64,000 nucleotides of DNA from Trichomonas vaginalis G3 (taxonomy: Eukaryota; Parabasalia; Trichomonadida; Trichomonadidae): the NCBI RefSeq assembly GCF_026262505.1, contig NC_067206.1, positions 13,140,205 through 13,204,204 on the forward strand. The letters run 5' to 3'. Under the pieces are notes generated by a model. The model was not told where the DNA came from. It did no database searches and worked only from the letters and a program-made list of their open reading frames with translations. Both the position numbers and the translations under genes were made by a program. Each line of letters opens with the position of its first letter. The first letter of the stretch is position 1. Positions 9,708 to 19,782 of this stretch are shown here, in pieces.

Positions 9708-11145
9708 TTAATTTTCTTCTGCTTCCTTTCTCAATTCAGTTATATGACTAGAAATATCAAGAAATGATTCATACGCTAGTGGATTTTTGATAATTTTTTC
9801 GTTGGTGCATAATTCCGTGAATTGTTCATAGAAAACATCTTCTTCTAGGATACATTTCAAAAAGTTATCATTATTGTATATCAAATAGCTCAAACCTTGG
9901 CAGATAATTCCGAGTGATTCTGAATCAACGTTTAAACCTTCCACAATATCCAATGTGGACTCAATTAAATGTTCTCCGAACACTTCATGTGATAATGTCT
10001 CGACTTCTTGTTCAGAAGTGTAATTCTCTCTATTAAAGGTTGGAATCTGAAAAACTAACAAGTAAACGTATGACAAAGCAATTATTTTCTCTTCGACAGT
10101 CCCAAAATCTAAGAAATCGTAAATTTTATGGACGATATCTGCTCTTGGAACATAATTTCCGTATCTAAGGCAATTCCAGTAGAATATTAGTGATGCTCGA
10201 CGTTCGCTTGTAGCCATAATAGCCGATAAAGTGATGTCTAACCGTGTTTCAACCAAATCAAAAATTAAATCTTGAGAAATATAATGAACTGCGAGTTTTG
10301 AAAGGATATTGGCACATGCGATCGATGTTTTCTCGTTAAACATTGCATTCACGATTGCTTTGATTACTTCTTCAGTAAAAAATCTTTCGATTTTTGACCA
10401 ATTTTTCTGTTGTTTGATTTATCAATTTTTCAATGGCTTTCATGGCTTGTTTTTGGATATCTGGATGGTCTTGATGTTCAAGAAATATCTCAGTAACATT
10501 ATCAAGGCATATGATGCATTCATCAATATCAACTTCGTAATTTAATATTTGTGAACAGAAAAAGAGTCTGTCGTCTTCATTCATGTCTGTTTTTATGATG
10601 CAAGAGAGTATCGAATATGGAATCTTCTTTGATAATGAGCTGGAACAGCAACAATTTCGTACAATTTTTATTGAATAATCGGCTTTTGTTTTATTTGTAG
10701 ATTCAATGCAACTTTCAAGCTTTAAAAGAAAGTTTTCGTTTATAAAATGCTCTTCTGAATTTCCATAATATGAGATTGAAAATAAAAAATTTAAAATTTC
10801 ACAGAGAATCTCATCTTCTGTCGTTGCCAGAAATAAATCAAGAATGTAGAGAAATATATCGTAGTTTTGTATCATTTCGCTCGCTAAATCTTTATAAAAA
10901 TCTATAAAACTGCAAATTTTGCGTAATTTCTTGACAATAAAGCTTGTGGTATTTGGATCGTAGTTCTCTTCGATAGGAATTGATATTAATTTGCCAAAAG
11001 ATTTTTCAACTTTTTCGATATCTTCTGGTTTTATAAAAATTGGCTCTTCTGGATACTCTTCTTCTTCATATTTTGAATCAATATAATTAACAGGAGGTAT
11101 CTTAGAATTATTGTCGGCAATAGGAGGTTCATCATTTTTCTCCAT
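9708..11145 (-). pseudogene. Armadillo/HEAT-like helical repeat protein, frame interrupted once
   Basis: The N-terminal 257 codons (11145-10372) and the C-terminal 214 codons (10352-9708) are consecutive parts of one all-helical protein of about 475 residues. An acidic lead (residues 1-45) is followed by ARM-like repeats such as LCEILNFLFSISYYG and, in the second part, ACANILSKLAVHYISQD and SLGIICQGLSYLIYN. The frame changes close to a five-base A run (plus-strand T at 10402-10406): one more A would restore continuity. This may be a sequencing error or a young pseudogene. The arrangement resembles the importin-alpha type of helical repeat proteins without the signature residues, so I leave the function open. 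Confidence 0.55.
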
Positions 11146-11480
11146 ATTGACAATTCAATTTTTTTTTCTCTTCCGTCAGTAAAGGGCTTGTTTGATTCTT
11201 GATTTGAATATACCACTGATCAATGCATAGTTTGAGTATTATTATATTGAGTGTATGCACCCACTTATTACTTATAATTAATATATCGATATATTAAATT
11301 TAAATGATAATATCGAATCGGAAAAAGGCATAGCATTTGACAGCAATAGTATGTGATATTACTTTGATTATTGTTAACCAATGTCGCTTTGAAATAAGTT
11401 TGGATATCAGCAAAATTATCAAAGCAATATCACATCAATAAGTGTTTTAAAAATCATCAAATCGATAAAAATGCCTTGAG
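11146..11480. other. Intergenic, no gene seen
   Basis: Very AT-rich. It holds the minus-strand run AAAAAAAAATTGAATTG at the ARM gene's 5' side (about 11155-11170), a sequence type also found before other genes here. Confidence 0.5.
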
Positions 11481-12144
11481 TACATTATTGCATCGCATAA
11501 CAACACATATCTTGAATATATCTTTGAAATTAACTTGCTTAATCTAGCCGACATTGATGCTGAATCAATTATCAATTCTCAAAATATGAAAGCTCTCATC
11601 CTCATGTATGGAAAAGATAATAATTCTATAATTCCATGGTGTGCCGCTTTCAAACAGTCTTTGGATTTTCTTCAAGATGTAAATACCAAAAAATTAAGGA
11701 AATATCCAAAGCAATGGACACTACTTCATTATGCATCTGTGAAATAATTGTGCAAAGATATTAAAATTCCTTATTTCACATGGTGCAGATCAATCATCAA
11801 AAACTAATACAGGAAAAATTGCTCTTCGTGTTGCAGCAGATAGTAATAGTCTGGACGCATTAGAAGATCTTATTATGAATGGTTCAGATATTAATTCTAA
11901 AGATAATGAAGGAAAAACAGCACTTCATGGCGCAGCAATAAATAATAACAAAGTTATGGTTGAATATCTTATATCACACGGTATTAAAATCAATGCTGCA
12001 GATAATGATGGCTATACAACACTTTATTATGCTTTGGCATTTGTAAATAAGGAAATATCTGAACTCCTTAAATCACATGGAGCTATCGAATCCGCACATG
12101 ATTTATCCACCGAAAGGGTAAATATTGAAAAAGAAAAAATGTGA
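11480..12144 (+). pseudogene. Ankyrin-repeat gene remnant
   Basis: Two open stretches (11535-11747 and 11875-12144) plus the sequence between them encode ankyrin repeats. In order they are TLLHYASVK, then after an in-frame stop KILKFLISHGADQSSKT, then GKTALHGAAINNNK, EYLISHGIKINAADNDGYTTLYYALA and LLKSHGA. No convincing start codon or N-terminal domain is present, and the frame is interrupted in the middle. It is a decayed copy of the DUF3447/ankyrin family that is abundant in the window. Confidence 0.7.
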
Positions 12145-12232
12145 GATATTATGATCATACTTTGTGTTTGGAGGAAACATTAAATTAGAAATAATATTAA
12201 TTTAATTTACAAAAATATATAAAAACAATACA

Positions 12233-13606
12233 TTAATAATCTAAACCATTGAGTTTCAGAGATTCTTCATCACTCATTGTTTCAGTTGGTTTTGTTTTGA
12301 TTGAGCATGCAAGACATGCCACGACAATGCAGACAATTGAAAATGTTATGAAAGTTATGATTTCTCCGGTTGAATCCCTATTTTGGTTTGAAATTCTTCC
12401 TGAATTCTCTTTGTTTTCTTCTGTTTGAGCTGGAGTTCTTACAGGAGGTGATTTGCATGGACTTGGTGTTCTTGGAGGAAGTGTTGGCTCTTTCGATTTT
12501 GTTGGTAGAGTTGCTGAAGGCGTTCTTGCTGCAGGAGTTGGTTCTAGTGTTGGTGTTTCTGTCTTTGGTTCTGGTTCTGGTGTTGGAGTCTTTGGTTCTG
12601 GAGTTGGTGTTGGAGTCTTTGGTTCTGGAGTTAGTGTTTCTGTCTTTGGTTCAATTGTAGAAGAACTTGATTCTGGTGTAGAAGAACTTGGTTCTGGAGT
12701 TGGAGTAGGTTCTATTGTGGAAGAACTTAGTTCTGAAGAAGGTTTTTGAACAGTTGGTTCTGGAGTTTCTATTTTAGTCACATGAGATGAGGAACTGTTT
12801 GTTACTAGCTCAGATGAATCGGAAGAAACAATTGTTGGTTCTGGAGTTTGTGAAGGAATTACTGCTGAAGAAGATGTTTCTGTTGGAGCTGGTTCTGGTG
12901 TTGGTTCTAAACTTTCTTTTTTAACAGGAATTCCGGCAATATCTGTGCCGAGAAACACAGAAGGAACAGTTATTTGTTTAAGTAAAGTGCAGCCACTGAA
13001 AATGTCATTCGAAAATCCTAAAGGAGAAATATTACCGTTATATTTGACACAGTTCAATGATATGCATCCATTGAATGCTTTAGATGATATAGTAGAAACT
13101 GATTTTGGAAGAATTATTTTTGTCAATAATATACAACTTGAAAATGCTTCAGTTCCAATAGAAATTAATGAATCTGGAAGTGTAATTTCAGTGAGTGATG
13201 CACATTCTTTAAATGATTTCTCTCCAATTTTTGTAATTTTGCCTTTAATTTGGATACTTGATAGTTTTTTGCAGTGATGAAAGAGAGAATTACTTATAAT
13301 TGTTATATTTGAAGGTAAAATTATACTTTCTAATGATGTGCAGTATATGAAAGCGGCTTCATCAATTTCAATGATTGATTCAGGAATAATAACTTCTTTG
13401 AGATTTGTGCAACTAATAAAAGTTCGCCTACCTATTGATGATATTGGCTCTTTGATCGTAATTTTTGTGAGTTTATCGAAATTAACAATTTTTTCCTTAA
13501 ATTCACGAAGAGTAACTGCGCCATTACCTGTGATCGTTAATAGGGTGCCATTTTGGGTGAAATCTAATGAATTCGACAGAGAAATTAAAAATAACGAGAA
13601 AAACAT
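12233..13606 (-). CDS. BspA-like leucine-rich-repeat surface protein
   Basis: A 457-residue type I membrane protein. A signal peptide (about 1-13) is followed by Treponema-type LRRs (about 55-220) of the form AF-x-C-x-x-L-x-x-I-x-L-P-x-x-V/I. Next comes a long Pro/Thr/Ser/Glu stalk (about 235-395) with PEPTPTP-type repeats, one transmembrane helix (about 414-435) and a 20-residue cytoplasmic tail ending GLDY. This is the classic architecture of trichomonad BspA-like proteins, which face the outside and are implicated in adhesion. The stalk would be heavily O-glycosylated or extended (inference). The gene is divergent from the ankyrin gene at 13679, with only 72 bases between start codons. Confidence 0.92.
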   Translation of the reverse strand: MFFSLFLISLSNSLDFTQNGTLLTITGNGAVTLREFKEKIVNFDKLTKITIKEPISSIGRRTFISCTNLKEVIIPESIIEIDEAAFIYCTSLESIILPSNITIISNSLFHHCKKLSSIQIKGKITKIGEKSFKECASLTEITLPDSLISIGTEAFSSCILLTKIILPKSVSTISSKAFNGCISLNCVKYNGNISPLGFSNDIFSGCTLLKQITVPSVFLGTDIAGIPVKKESLEPTPEPAPTETSSSAVIPSQTPEPTIVSSDSSELVTNSSSSHVTKIETPEPTVQKPSSELSSSTIEPTPTPEPSSSTPESSSSTIEPKTETLTPEPKTPTPTPEPKTPTPEPEPKTETPTLEPTPAARTPSATLPTKSKEPTLPPRTPSPCKSPPVRTPAQTEENKENSGRISNQNRDSTGEIITFITFSIVCIVVACLACSIKTKPTETMSDEESLKLNGLDY

Positions 13607-13678
13607 TTGAAATGGTTCTATCCCCTAAAATAACACAATATTCTCCCTTATTTTTAAATTTTTCGAGATTTTACTCCA

Positions 13679-14309
13679 ATGGAGGGTCAGCCAACAAACG
13701 ACTCACAGAATAAATGTGATCAATGCAATACTGATAAGCAGCAAAAGCAAACTACCGAAAATGAAATTGAACAACTAAAGAATTTCCAGCCAATAATTTG
13801 GCGAGCAGCTGAAGACGGAAACATTGAAAGTGTTAAGTATCTTGTTGCGAAAAATCCAGAAATAGTGAATAAGCCAGACTTAGTTTTTCATATTTTCTTA
13901 TATAATTCATTTTTAAATTCATAAACAAACACCTCTGCATTGGGCAGCACGCGCAGGGCGTTTTGAAGTTTGCAAATTCTTACTGGAACATGGTGCAAAT
14001 GCAAATGCTAAAAGTACTGAAGATTCGACTCCTTTACATTGGGCAGCTCAAAAAGGACAACCAAGAATTGTAGAATTACTTCTTCAGAATTGTGCAGATC
14101 CTAATTCACAAGAAATCGACGGAGAAACTCCTCTTCATTTTGCATCTTATTACAATAACTTTGAGTCTGTCAAACTTTTGATCAAAGCAGGAGCTGTTGT
14201 AAATAAGAGGAATGAAGAGGGTCTAACTCCATTGAAATTGACAACTAGCGATGATATCATGGATTATTTGCTTAAAATAGAAAAGAAGCAAAAGATCCAA
14301 ATTGAATAA
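13679..14309 (+). pseudogene. Ankyrin-repeat gene interrupted by a 43-base AT-rich insert
   Basis: The first part (13679-13879) codes for a polar N-terminus with two Cys (CDQCNTD) and an ankyrin repeat ending NPEIVNKPD. A 43-base, nearly pure A/T stretch (13880-13922) then breaks the frame. From 13923 the code resumes as KQTPLHWAARAGRFEVCKF and three further good repeats (DSTPLHWAAQKGQ, GETPLHFASYYNN, GLTPLKL) up to a stop at 14309. Removing exactly the insert gives an uninterrupted ankyrin protein of about 195 residues. The insert lacks the trichomonad GTATGT and ACTAACACACAG intron signals, so it is a small insertion or an unconventional intron. Confidence 0.6.
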
Positions 14310-14681
14310 CGAATAAAATAATTCTATTCCATTTCTAACAACAATGTTTATTATGATTTAATTCACAAAATCTAAGAAATAATATGTTTAATTTATCATA
14401 TTTGTTGTCAAGGAGGTTCGAATTAGGGTTTCATTGTGTTATGATTGATTTTGCAAGATAATTTGCCAAATTTGGCAAAGAAAAACCCTCATTTATATAA
14501 CAAAACTTCTAAATAGAATTCTTTTTTGAAACATCTTGATGTATTTGCTAGTGTTATGGATGGAAGTGTGAATTAAAAGGATCTAAAAGGTAATTAAAAT
14601 AAAAAACGCATTTTAAACTTTAGAACTCAACACAATATGTATACTTTTATGTACTTTTGGTATTACACTGTGTAGTGTAAA
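14310..14681. other. Intergenic, no gene seen
   Basis: AT-rich. Loosely inverted AGGGTTTCAT and AAACCCTCAT sequences (14426, 14487) may be a decayed transposon remnant. Confidence 0.4.
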
Positions 14682-15077
14682 TTAGTCAAGTGATTTAGGA
14701 ACAGAACGGAGAGTAATTTCATATCCATCTGTTTTAATTCCAGCTTCGTTCAGAATATTCTTCAGGACGCTCTGTGGTACATCAATATTAACGATTTCGT
14801 TTTTGCTTTTATGTTTATTGTCCTTTTTCATTTCTTTTGTTTCGTTGAATTTGTTATTGCGATACTTATCTTTCTTATCCTTATTACCTTTTCTCTCCTT
14901 TTTGTCCTTTTTGTCTATTTTGCTTGCTTTCTTAGAAGCCTTTTCCTTTTCGGCTTCCATTTTCTTTTTCTGGCTGATTTCATAAAGAGAAAGAAGAAGA
15001 TTTGGATGTATAGTAGTAGCCCGGGCAATTTCCGCTTTGGCTCGTGCAGCACTGAACTCGAAAATAGGTTGAGTCAT
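14682..15077 (-). CDS. Small lysine-rich protein, unknown
   Basis: A 131-residue protein with a short conserved-looking N-terminus (TQPIFEFSAARAKAEIARAT). A very basic middle rich in Lys, Asp and Glu (about 38-92) and an ordered C-terminal part with PQSVLKNILNEAGI follow. The middle is a charged single helix or disordered linker. No domain is recognised; a nucleolar or RNA-binding role would fit but is not shown. The ATG at 15077 is preceded by AAGTGAAAC about 15-25 bases upstream, close to the promoter box seen before other genes in this window. Confidence 0.6.
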   Translation of the reverse strand: MTQPIFEFSAARAKAEIARATTIHPNLLLSLYEISQKKKMEAEKEKASKKASKIDKKDKKERKGNKDKKDKYRNNKFNETKEMKKDNKHKSKNEIVNIDVPQSVLKNILNEAGIKTDGYEITLRSVPKSLD

Positions 15078-15194
15078 TTTCTGGCAAAATAAAGTTTCAC
15101 TTAATTTTTGACAATTATTTTGTAAACTGTCAAATATTAATTAATAATCACATATATCAATTATTCAAATTATGTAAAACAGTTTCATATTTTT

Positions 15195-15204
15195 TGACAC
15201 TTTT
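15195..15204 (+). promoter_or_regulatory. TGACACTTTT box
   Basis: It lies 13-22 bases before the ATG at 15217. The identical sequence lies 5-14 bases before the D-aminoacyl-tRNA deacylase start at 35477. Confidence 0.4.
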
Positions 15205-15216
15205 TTCAACATTTTG

Positions 15217-16218
15217 ATGTTTTTATTGTTTTTTAGTTTAACACAATCGAAACTAAAAGAATTCACCGTTGAAATGTATAACAAAGAATTTTCCCATAAG
15301 AAGAAAGGGAATAACAGAGTCTGGACGTTCCTTGCTTATAAACCATACGTAAAAAATCTAAAGTTATATGAAAGTGCAATAGAGCATGCAAAAATACTTA
15401 CAAATGGATCAATAGCATACGGAAAAATCAATTGCCAAGCCCAAACAAGGCTCTGCGAATCATTAAAAATAGAAAATTTTCCATCAATTATCATTAAAAA
15501 TAGAACATACGATATAAGCTATAATGAGCAACCAAATCCCGTTCGAATTGCCAAGGAAGCATTCAGAATTGTTAATAGTTCTCTTGTTGAAGAAGTGAAT
15601 GATTTCTGGCTCGATGATTATCGCGCCAAACCTACAGCCATTCTCTTCACATGTAAGAAAGGAATTCCTGGATACTGGGCTGCAATCTCTCGCGTCTACA
15701 ATAAAAAATTAAGAGTTGGAATTTGCCATGATGACGGCTTATTTGAAGAATTTGGTATTAAGGATGTACCACAGATTGTATTCTACAATGATACAAAGAC
15801 TATTCCTCATGAAGGAGCAAGAAAATTCAGATATGTCAATGAATCAGCAAATGCATTCTTAAATGAGCGACCATCTAAGTCTCCAATAGGTGCGGACTTC
15901 CATGTAAATGCCGAATTCCCTGAATACTGCTACGATTACCAGAAAACTTGCATTTTCTGCAACGAAAACTTTATTGATCCTGAATTAGATGAATTGAGAA
16001 ACCATTTTAGAGACCCAAAGTTCCAATTCTTCATCGGAAAATCAGGTCTTCCGTTCAAAGATATCAAATCTGGAGCAATTGTCATTTACAGCGCTAAGAA
16101 AGAAGGTATAATCATAGAAGAGGATATAAAGAAGGCCCAGAGTGCTATTGATCGTGTAATTGATGGAACAGCCAAATTTAAATCGATCCCAAGAAATGAA
16201 ATTTACATGGAGTTATAA
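15217..16218 (+). CDS. Secreted/ER thioredoxin-fold (PDI-like) protein
   Basis: A 333-residue protein starting at the ATG at 15217. The N-terminal signal peptide (MFLLFFSLTQS) is short. The first domain (about 12-105) has the PDI pattern: a strand with VWTFLAYKPY, then IAYGKINCQAQTRLCESLKIENFPSIII with the cis-Pro of the fold. The CxxC active site is absent, replaced by KPYVKN. A second thioredoxin-like unit (about 130-210) has GIKDVPQIVFYND. A third region contains a CIFC motif (residues 245-248). There is no KDEL-like C-terminus (it ends YMEL). It probably acts as a chaperone-like or redox-inactive PDI relative in the secretory path. Confidence 0.65.
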   Translation: MFLLFFSLTQSKLKEFTVEMYNKEFSHKKKGNNRVWTFLAYKPYVKNLKLYESAIEHAKILTNGSIAYGKINCQAQTRLCESLKIENFPSIIIKNRTYDISYNEQPNPVRIAKEAFRIVNSSLVEEVNDFWLDDYRAKPTAILFTCKKGIPGYWAAISRVYNKKLRVGICHDDGLFEEFGIKDVPQIVFYNDTKTIPHEGARKFRYVNESANAFLNERPSKSPIGADFHVNAEFPEYCYDYQKTCIFCNENFIDPELDELRNHFRDPKFQFFIGKSGLPFKDIKSGAIVIYSAKKEGIIIEEDIKKAQSAIDRVIDGTAKFKSIPRNEIYMEL

Positions 16219-16383
16219 ATACTTCATTAATGTTTGAGTAAAAATGATAAGTTTACATATATTTCTTTAAATACCATGAACTCTCTTAATTAACTCAAAT
16301 ATAATTTTGATTCACATATTTGGTCAATTGTATTTAAGAAATGAAAGAATGAAATAAATCTAATATTACTTTTACTAACAAAA

Positions 16384-17037
16384 TTAAACAGTGTATAAAT
16401 TTGGTTCGATAATTTGGTTATCATCAATGTTTTCGAGATCATTACCTATGCTACTTAATAAAGCGTCAATTTGAGATGAGCGTGTATTTACAATGCCAAG
16501 CTGGTAATCGATCCACCACGTCAATACTTGTGTTTGCTTTGCTTTATCGAGAAACATGATTTTTTCGAGATCTAGATTTCTTACGTATCCTGATAATTCA
16601 TTGACATGAGTTCTAACTTTCTCTTGATATTTAGGATTTTGATTTTCATTGTGTAAATAGGAGTAATCATGTGCAGAAATTGGAGGAAGGCATACAGATA
16701 GAACCGAATTTTTCCTTAGTATACTATCTATCTCTTCATCCTTTAATCCGGCTAATCTTGCCCTGTAAAAGGATCCATTCCTTAGCATTTGGCTTGAAAA
16801 TGTTTGAAGTACAAATTTAGATGAGCTTGTATTAGACGTAAGCTGTTGTGCCAGTTCTGTAAGAAATAATGCTGCGGATGCTTTTAATTCATCATTTTTA
16901 TTAGAATTATTGTTGTCATTTCGATTTTTATATGGAACTGAATCAACTCTAGCATTTCGCCTTCCTAATCCAGAGTCTAGTTTTTCTCCAGGATAAACTT
17001 TACCAGATTTCATTTTGGAAGGAATGATTTTCTTCAT
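16384..17037 (-). CDS. Hypothetical protein, 217 aa
   Basis: I do not recognise the family. The N-terminus is basic and disordered, with an Asn-rich stretch (residues 37-50). From about 50 onward it is mostly helical, with ALFLTELAQQL, GSFYRARLAGLKDEEID and a conserved-looking WWIDYQLG near residue 175. No membrane segment or signal peptide. Codon use and intergenic spacing are like those of real genes nearby. Confidence 0.6.
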   Translation of the reverse strand: MKKIIPSKMKSGKVYPGEKLDSGLGRRNARVDSVPYKNRNDNNNSNKNDELKASAALFLTELAQQLTSNTSSSKFVLQTFSSQMLRNGSFYRARLAGLKDEEIDSILRKNSVLSVCLPPISAHDYSYLHNENQNPKYQEKVRTHVNELSGYVRNLDLEKIMFLDKAKQTQVLTWWIDYQLGIVNTRSSQIDALLSSIGNDLENIDDNQIIEPNLYTV

Positions 17038-17247
17038 TTGTTTTAAGATAAACTCATTATTTTAAACATGTGTTCAATCATCATTATTATATATTTCTGA
17101 GAATTTGATAATAATTTTCTTAATTATACCCTCAGACTGATCATTAATCAATCATTCGTTGCATAAACCTGTAAATCTTAATATTTGTAAGACTGTGAAA
17201 AGAATATGAGATAATTTAAAATTGCAATGGTAAATTTTATTCATTTT

Positions 17248-17955
17248 TTATTGGATCAAGTTTTCTGGATCTGTGATTTGGTCAAGTGTGGCAAGTGGAA
17301 CAAACTTCTTGTCTGTGATGACCTTCCAGTTATCGAGGTTCAAAAGCTTCTCGTTGAGCTTCTGCTGAAGTTCTGGCTGCATGGCAATTCTCTTTGGTGA
17401 GTTTGCGCCATGAATACCGATTGATCTGAGGATTGTGAAGCCAGAGTAGTTGAAAGCGTAGAGAGCACTCCATGTGTAAGCATCAAGGCCGTTTCCTTCC
17501 TTAGGATCGAAGAACATTGGTGCACTGCCTGTAGAGATTACAGATGTAACCTTCTTGCCGGCGAGATAGCCCTTGTCGAGCATGTGCTCGAAGTCCCAAG
17601 CAAATGGAACGTTGAGAACTCTCTCTGTATATGCATAGACGCATGATGGGAATCTGCCGTACCACATTGGGGCGAAGATGACAACGTGTGTTGCCCACTT
17701 GAGATTCTCTTGCTGGACCTTGATTTCATCAATCAAGTTGTCTTGGCCTGTAACTGCGAAGATTGAGAATGTGCCATCTGGGATCTTCTTGAAGTCCTTG
17801 GCTGTCAATGTTCTGTCAAAGCCAGACTCAACGAGGTTAACGTATCTGACTTCATGGCCAGCCTTCTCTAAGGCTGCCTTTGCGGAGTCAGCAAATCTGA
17901 AAGCTGTTGCCTTGTGTGTTGGATCAACATGCGCGACGAGGAAAAGAACACGCAT
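17248..17955 (-). CDS. Flavodoxin-fold NAD(P)H oxidoreductase
   Basis: A 235-residue enzyme of the NQO/KefF/MdaB type flavodoxin-like family (Flavodoxin_2). It probably binds FMN or FAD and reduces quinones or other substrates with NAD(P)H in the cytosol. Visible signs are the first strand RVLFLVAHVDP with flavin-phosphate loop, HEVRYVNL, THVVIFAPMWYGRFPS (the family's P-x-W-x-G-x-P segment), a lid helix AYTERVLN and GKKVTSVISTGSAP. I place the start at 17955: an initiator-like sequence lies just before it and nine further upstream codons would lie in the promoter. G+C is high, suggesting strong expression. Confidence 0.88.
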   Translation of the reverse strand: MRVLFLVAHVDPTHKATAFRFADSAKAALEKAGHEVRYVNLVESGFDRTLTAKDFKKIPDGTFSIFAVTGQDNLIDEIKVQQENLKWATHVVIFAPMWYGRFPSCVYAYTERVLNVPFAWDFEHMLDKGYLAGKKVTSVISTGSAPMFFDPKEGNGLDAYTWSALYAFNYSGFTILRSIGIHGANSPKRIAMQPELQQKLNEKLLNLDNWKVITDKKFVPLATLDQITDPENLIQ

Positions 17956-17956
17956 T

Positions 17957-17968
17957 AGTGAGAAGTGA
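17957..17968 (-). promoter_or_regulatory. Initiator (Inr) of the oxidoreductase gene
   Basis: TCACTTCTCACT on the minus strand, immediately before the ATG at 17955, matches the trichomonad Inr pattern TCA-Y-T-W-Y-TCA. It fixes the start codon and implies a 5' leader of only about 10 bases. Confidence 0.75.
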
Positions 17969-18118
17969 AGAGATTTACTCAAATTTATACAATTCTCAAA
18001 TTTTTCGTATTTTCAATGAACATTCAAATTTCTGAGGTTCTCAAAAGATTTTACAATGATAAAAAATTGGCGCAGTTTTTGGATTTTTATTGCGCAATTA
18101 ATTACCGATATTGGATTG

Positions 18119-18125
18119 TTATAAG
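18119..18125. repeat. Target-site duplication, left
   Basis: TTATAAG, repeated exactly at 19181-19187 on the other side of the inverted-repeat element. Confidence 0.6.
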
Positions 18126-19180
18126 TAAGGGTTTCGTTTTGCTAAAATTGTCACTTTTATAGCATATTTGTTTTTGGATGTTTTGCGAAACCAAAAAAAA
18201 AAACTATGATATACAATGTGTGTGTAAAGAAAATACTTTATTTACTAGTTAAAAAATCATTTGGTATTGATCAAGTTATTTTTTCTGGATAAGATATTAT
18301 ATGGATAATTGGATAGAAAATACAATTATATAATCTTGTACCTGGTTTAATTAAGCTAATTGTCATCAGAAACTTGTAATTTTTATGAATTTCAGATTTT
18401 CTTTTCATTACTGCTTTTCTTAATAGGTCAAGTTCTTATTTACGTTATAAAGTATGATATTTACAAATATCAAGTTATCATGTTTTTTGAGAAATTATGA
18501 GAAACAAACAAAAATGAAAAAGATAGGAATAGCAATGAATAGTGATGTGGGTATAGAAAATGTAAGAGATATGAATGCAAAGCAATCAGTATTTAGGATA
18601 TTGACCATAGATTTCGAAAAAAAATGCTGCATATTGAGCGAAAACTATGATTATATTATAAGGCTGTCATTTAAAGCATAATGAAACTATTCCCTTTTCA
18701 TTTTAATCGAATAAGATAGTAAAGATTTTTGAATTAGCTAGAAACTGATGAGATGTTTTCACAAATCAGATTTTTAATCTCTATAATGCATAATTCACTC
18801 AATATCTCAATTTTGATATTGCGAGATATTTTTGCTATCGGTTTCGCAATTTTGACACAATAGCAAGAGGGTTCTATAAGCATTATTATCAACGTAGAAT
18901 CTGAATATCATATCAGAAAATGTCGCAAATCTGACATTTACCCGACCAAATAGCAAAAATAATTGAATACTTTTCGCAAAAACTTTAAAAATCGATAAAA
19001 ATATGAAATATAGATATTAAAGAGACTTTTTATATAATATTCATAAAGATTTTCCAAAAATATGATACCGCAAAATTTAAAAAAGTGACGTCTTGAGTGG
19101 AGTCAAAGGTCGAAATTGCTAGCTAAATGTTTTTTAGCGAAATTGCGTATTGTACGTTTTTTCGCAAAACGAAACCCTTA
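18126..19180. mobile_element. Non-autonomous inverted-repeat DNA transposon, 1055 bp
   Basis: The ends are perfect 17-base inverted repeats (TAAGGGTTTCGTTTTGC at 18126 and its complement ending at 19180). They are flanked directly by TTATAAG on both sides, a 7-base target duplication. The interior has no transposase, only a 75-codon open frame (18454-18681) without recognisable features. Subterminal TTTCGCAA-like words recur inside. The family is unassigned; MULE-type elements have longer duplications as a rule. Exact ends and duplication point to a relatively young insertion. Confidence 0.7.
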
Positions 19181-19782
19181 TTATAAGGATTCTTTGTGAC
19201 AATTCATTAGATTTCAAGTAACTGCAAATTTGCTATTATTAATAGATGAGCACGCTCCCTACTTGGAGGATATTGTATATCTTGCATACATGTATGATGT
19301 ATACCCGATCATTCATATATTTAAGATTTGTCTTTAAATTTGATAGATAATGTAGAATTATTGTGATATTTCGAATCAAATTATTACGCTGATTAAGGAA
19401 ATCAAAAATTAAAGATAATCTCATAATAAGAACATATTATTTGGATATCGATATAAATTAGATAATTTGCGTGTTTCTCTTATTTGTATGAAACAAAAAG
19501 CTATGAGTTAATATGGAAGTGTTTTTCCTGACACATTGCAAATAGAGAGAGCTGCAAAATGCATCTTGAATATCCTCGAATTTTTAGTAAATTGTAAGGC
19601 CCAAAAATCATCTTTTCATCAATATCTCATATGGTGAAGTTCCATTAACTTATCATATTGCCCTATATTAGATACTATACTGCATAATTTTAAAGATTAG
19701 GAACCTAATCTCTGAAAGAAATGAAGTTGGAATACAAGGTAAAAAGTTTCGTTTTTTAGGAATCCGAAAAAGTGACAAAAAT
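19181..19782. other. Intergenic, no gene seen
   Basis: From the right target duplication (19181-19187) to the 7TM-RGS gene: AT-rich DNA without recognised features other than the promoter box at 19768. Confidence 0.5.
19768..19777 (+). promoter_or_regulatory. AAAAGTGACA box
   Basis: It lies 6-15 bases before the ATG of the 7TM-RGS gene; see the finding on this recurrent box. Confidence 0.5.

Noticed and set aside
12370-12749. Leu/Val/Gly-rich plus-strand frames opposite the BspA stalk
   Set aside because: They arise from the PEPTPTP-type repeats read on the other strand.
13880-13922. Canonical trichomonad intron
   Set aside because: Neither GTATGT at the 5' side nor ACTAACACACAG at the 3' side is present.
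14426-14497. AGGGTTTCAT / AAACCCTCAT as a third inverted-repeat transposon
   Set aside because: The inverted match is short and imperfect and there is no target duplication.
18454-18681. 75-codon ORF inside the 1.06-kb transposon
   Set aside because: No transposase features, AT-biased composition, no start-site motif; treated as chance.
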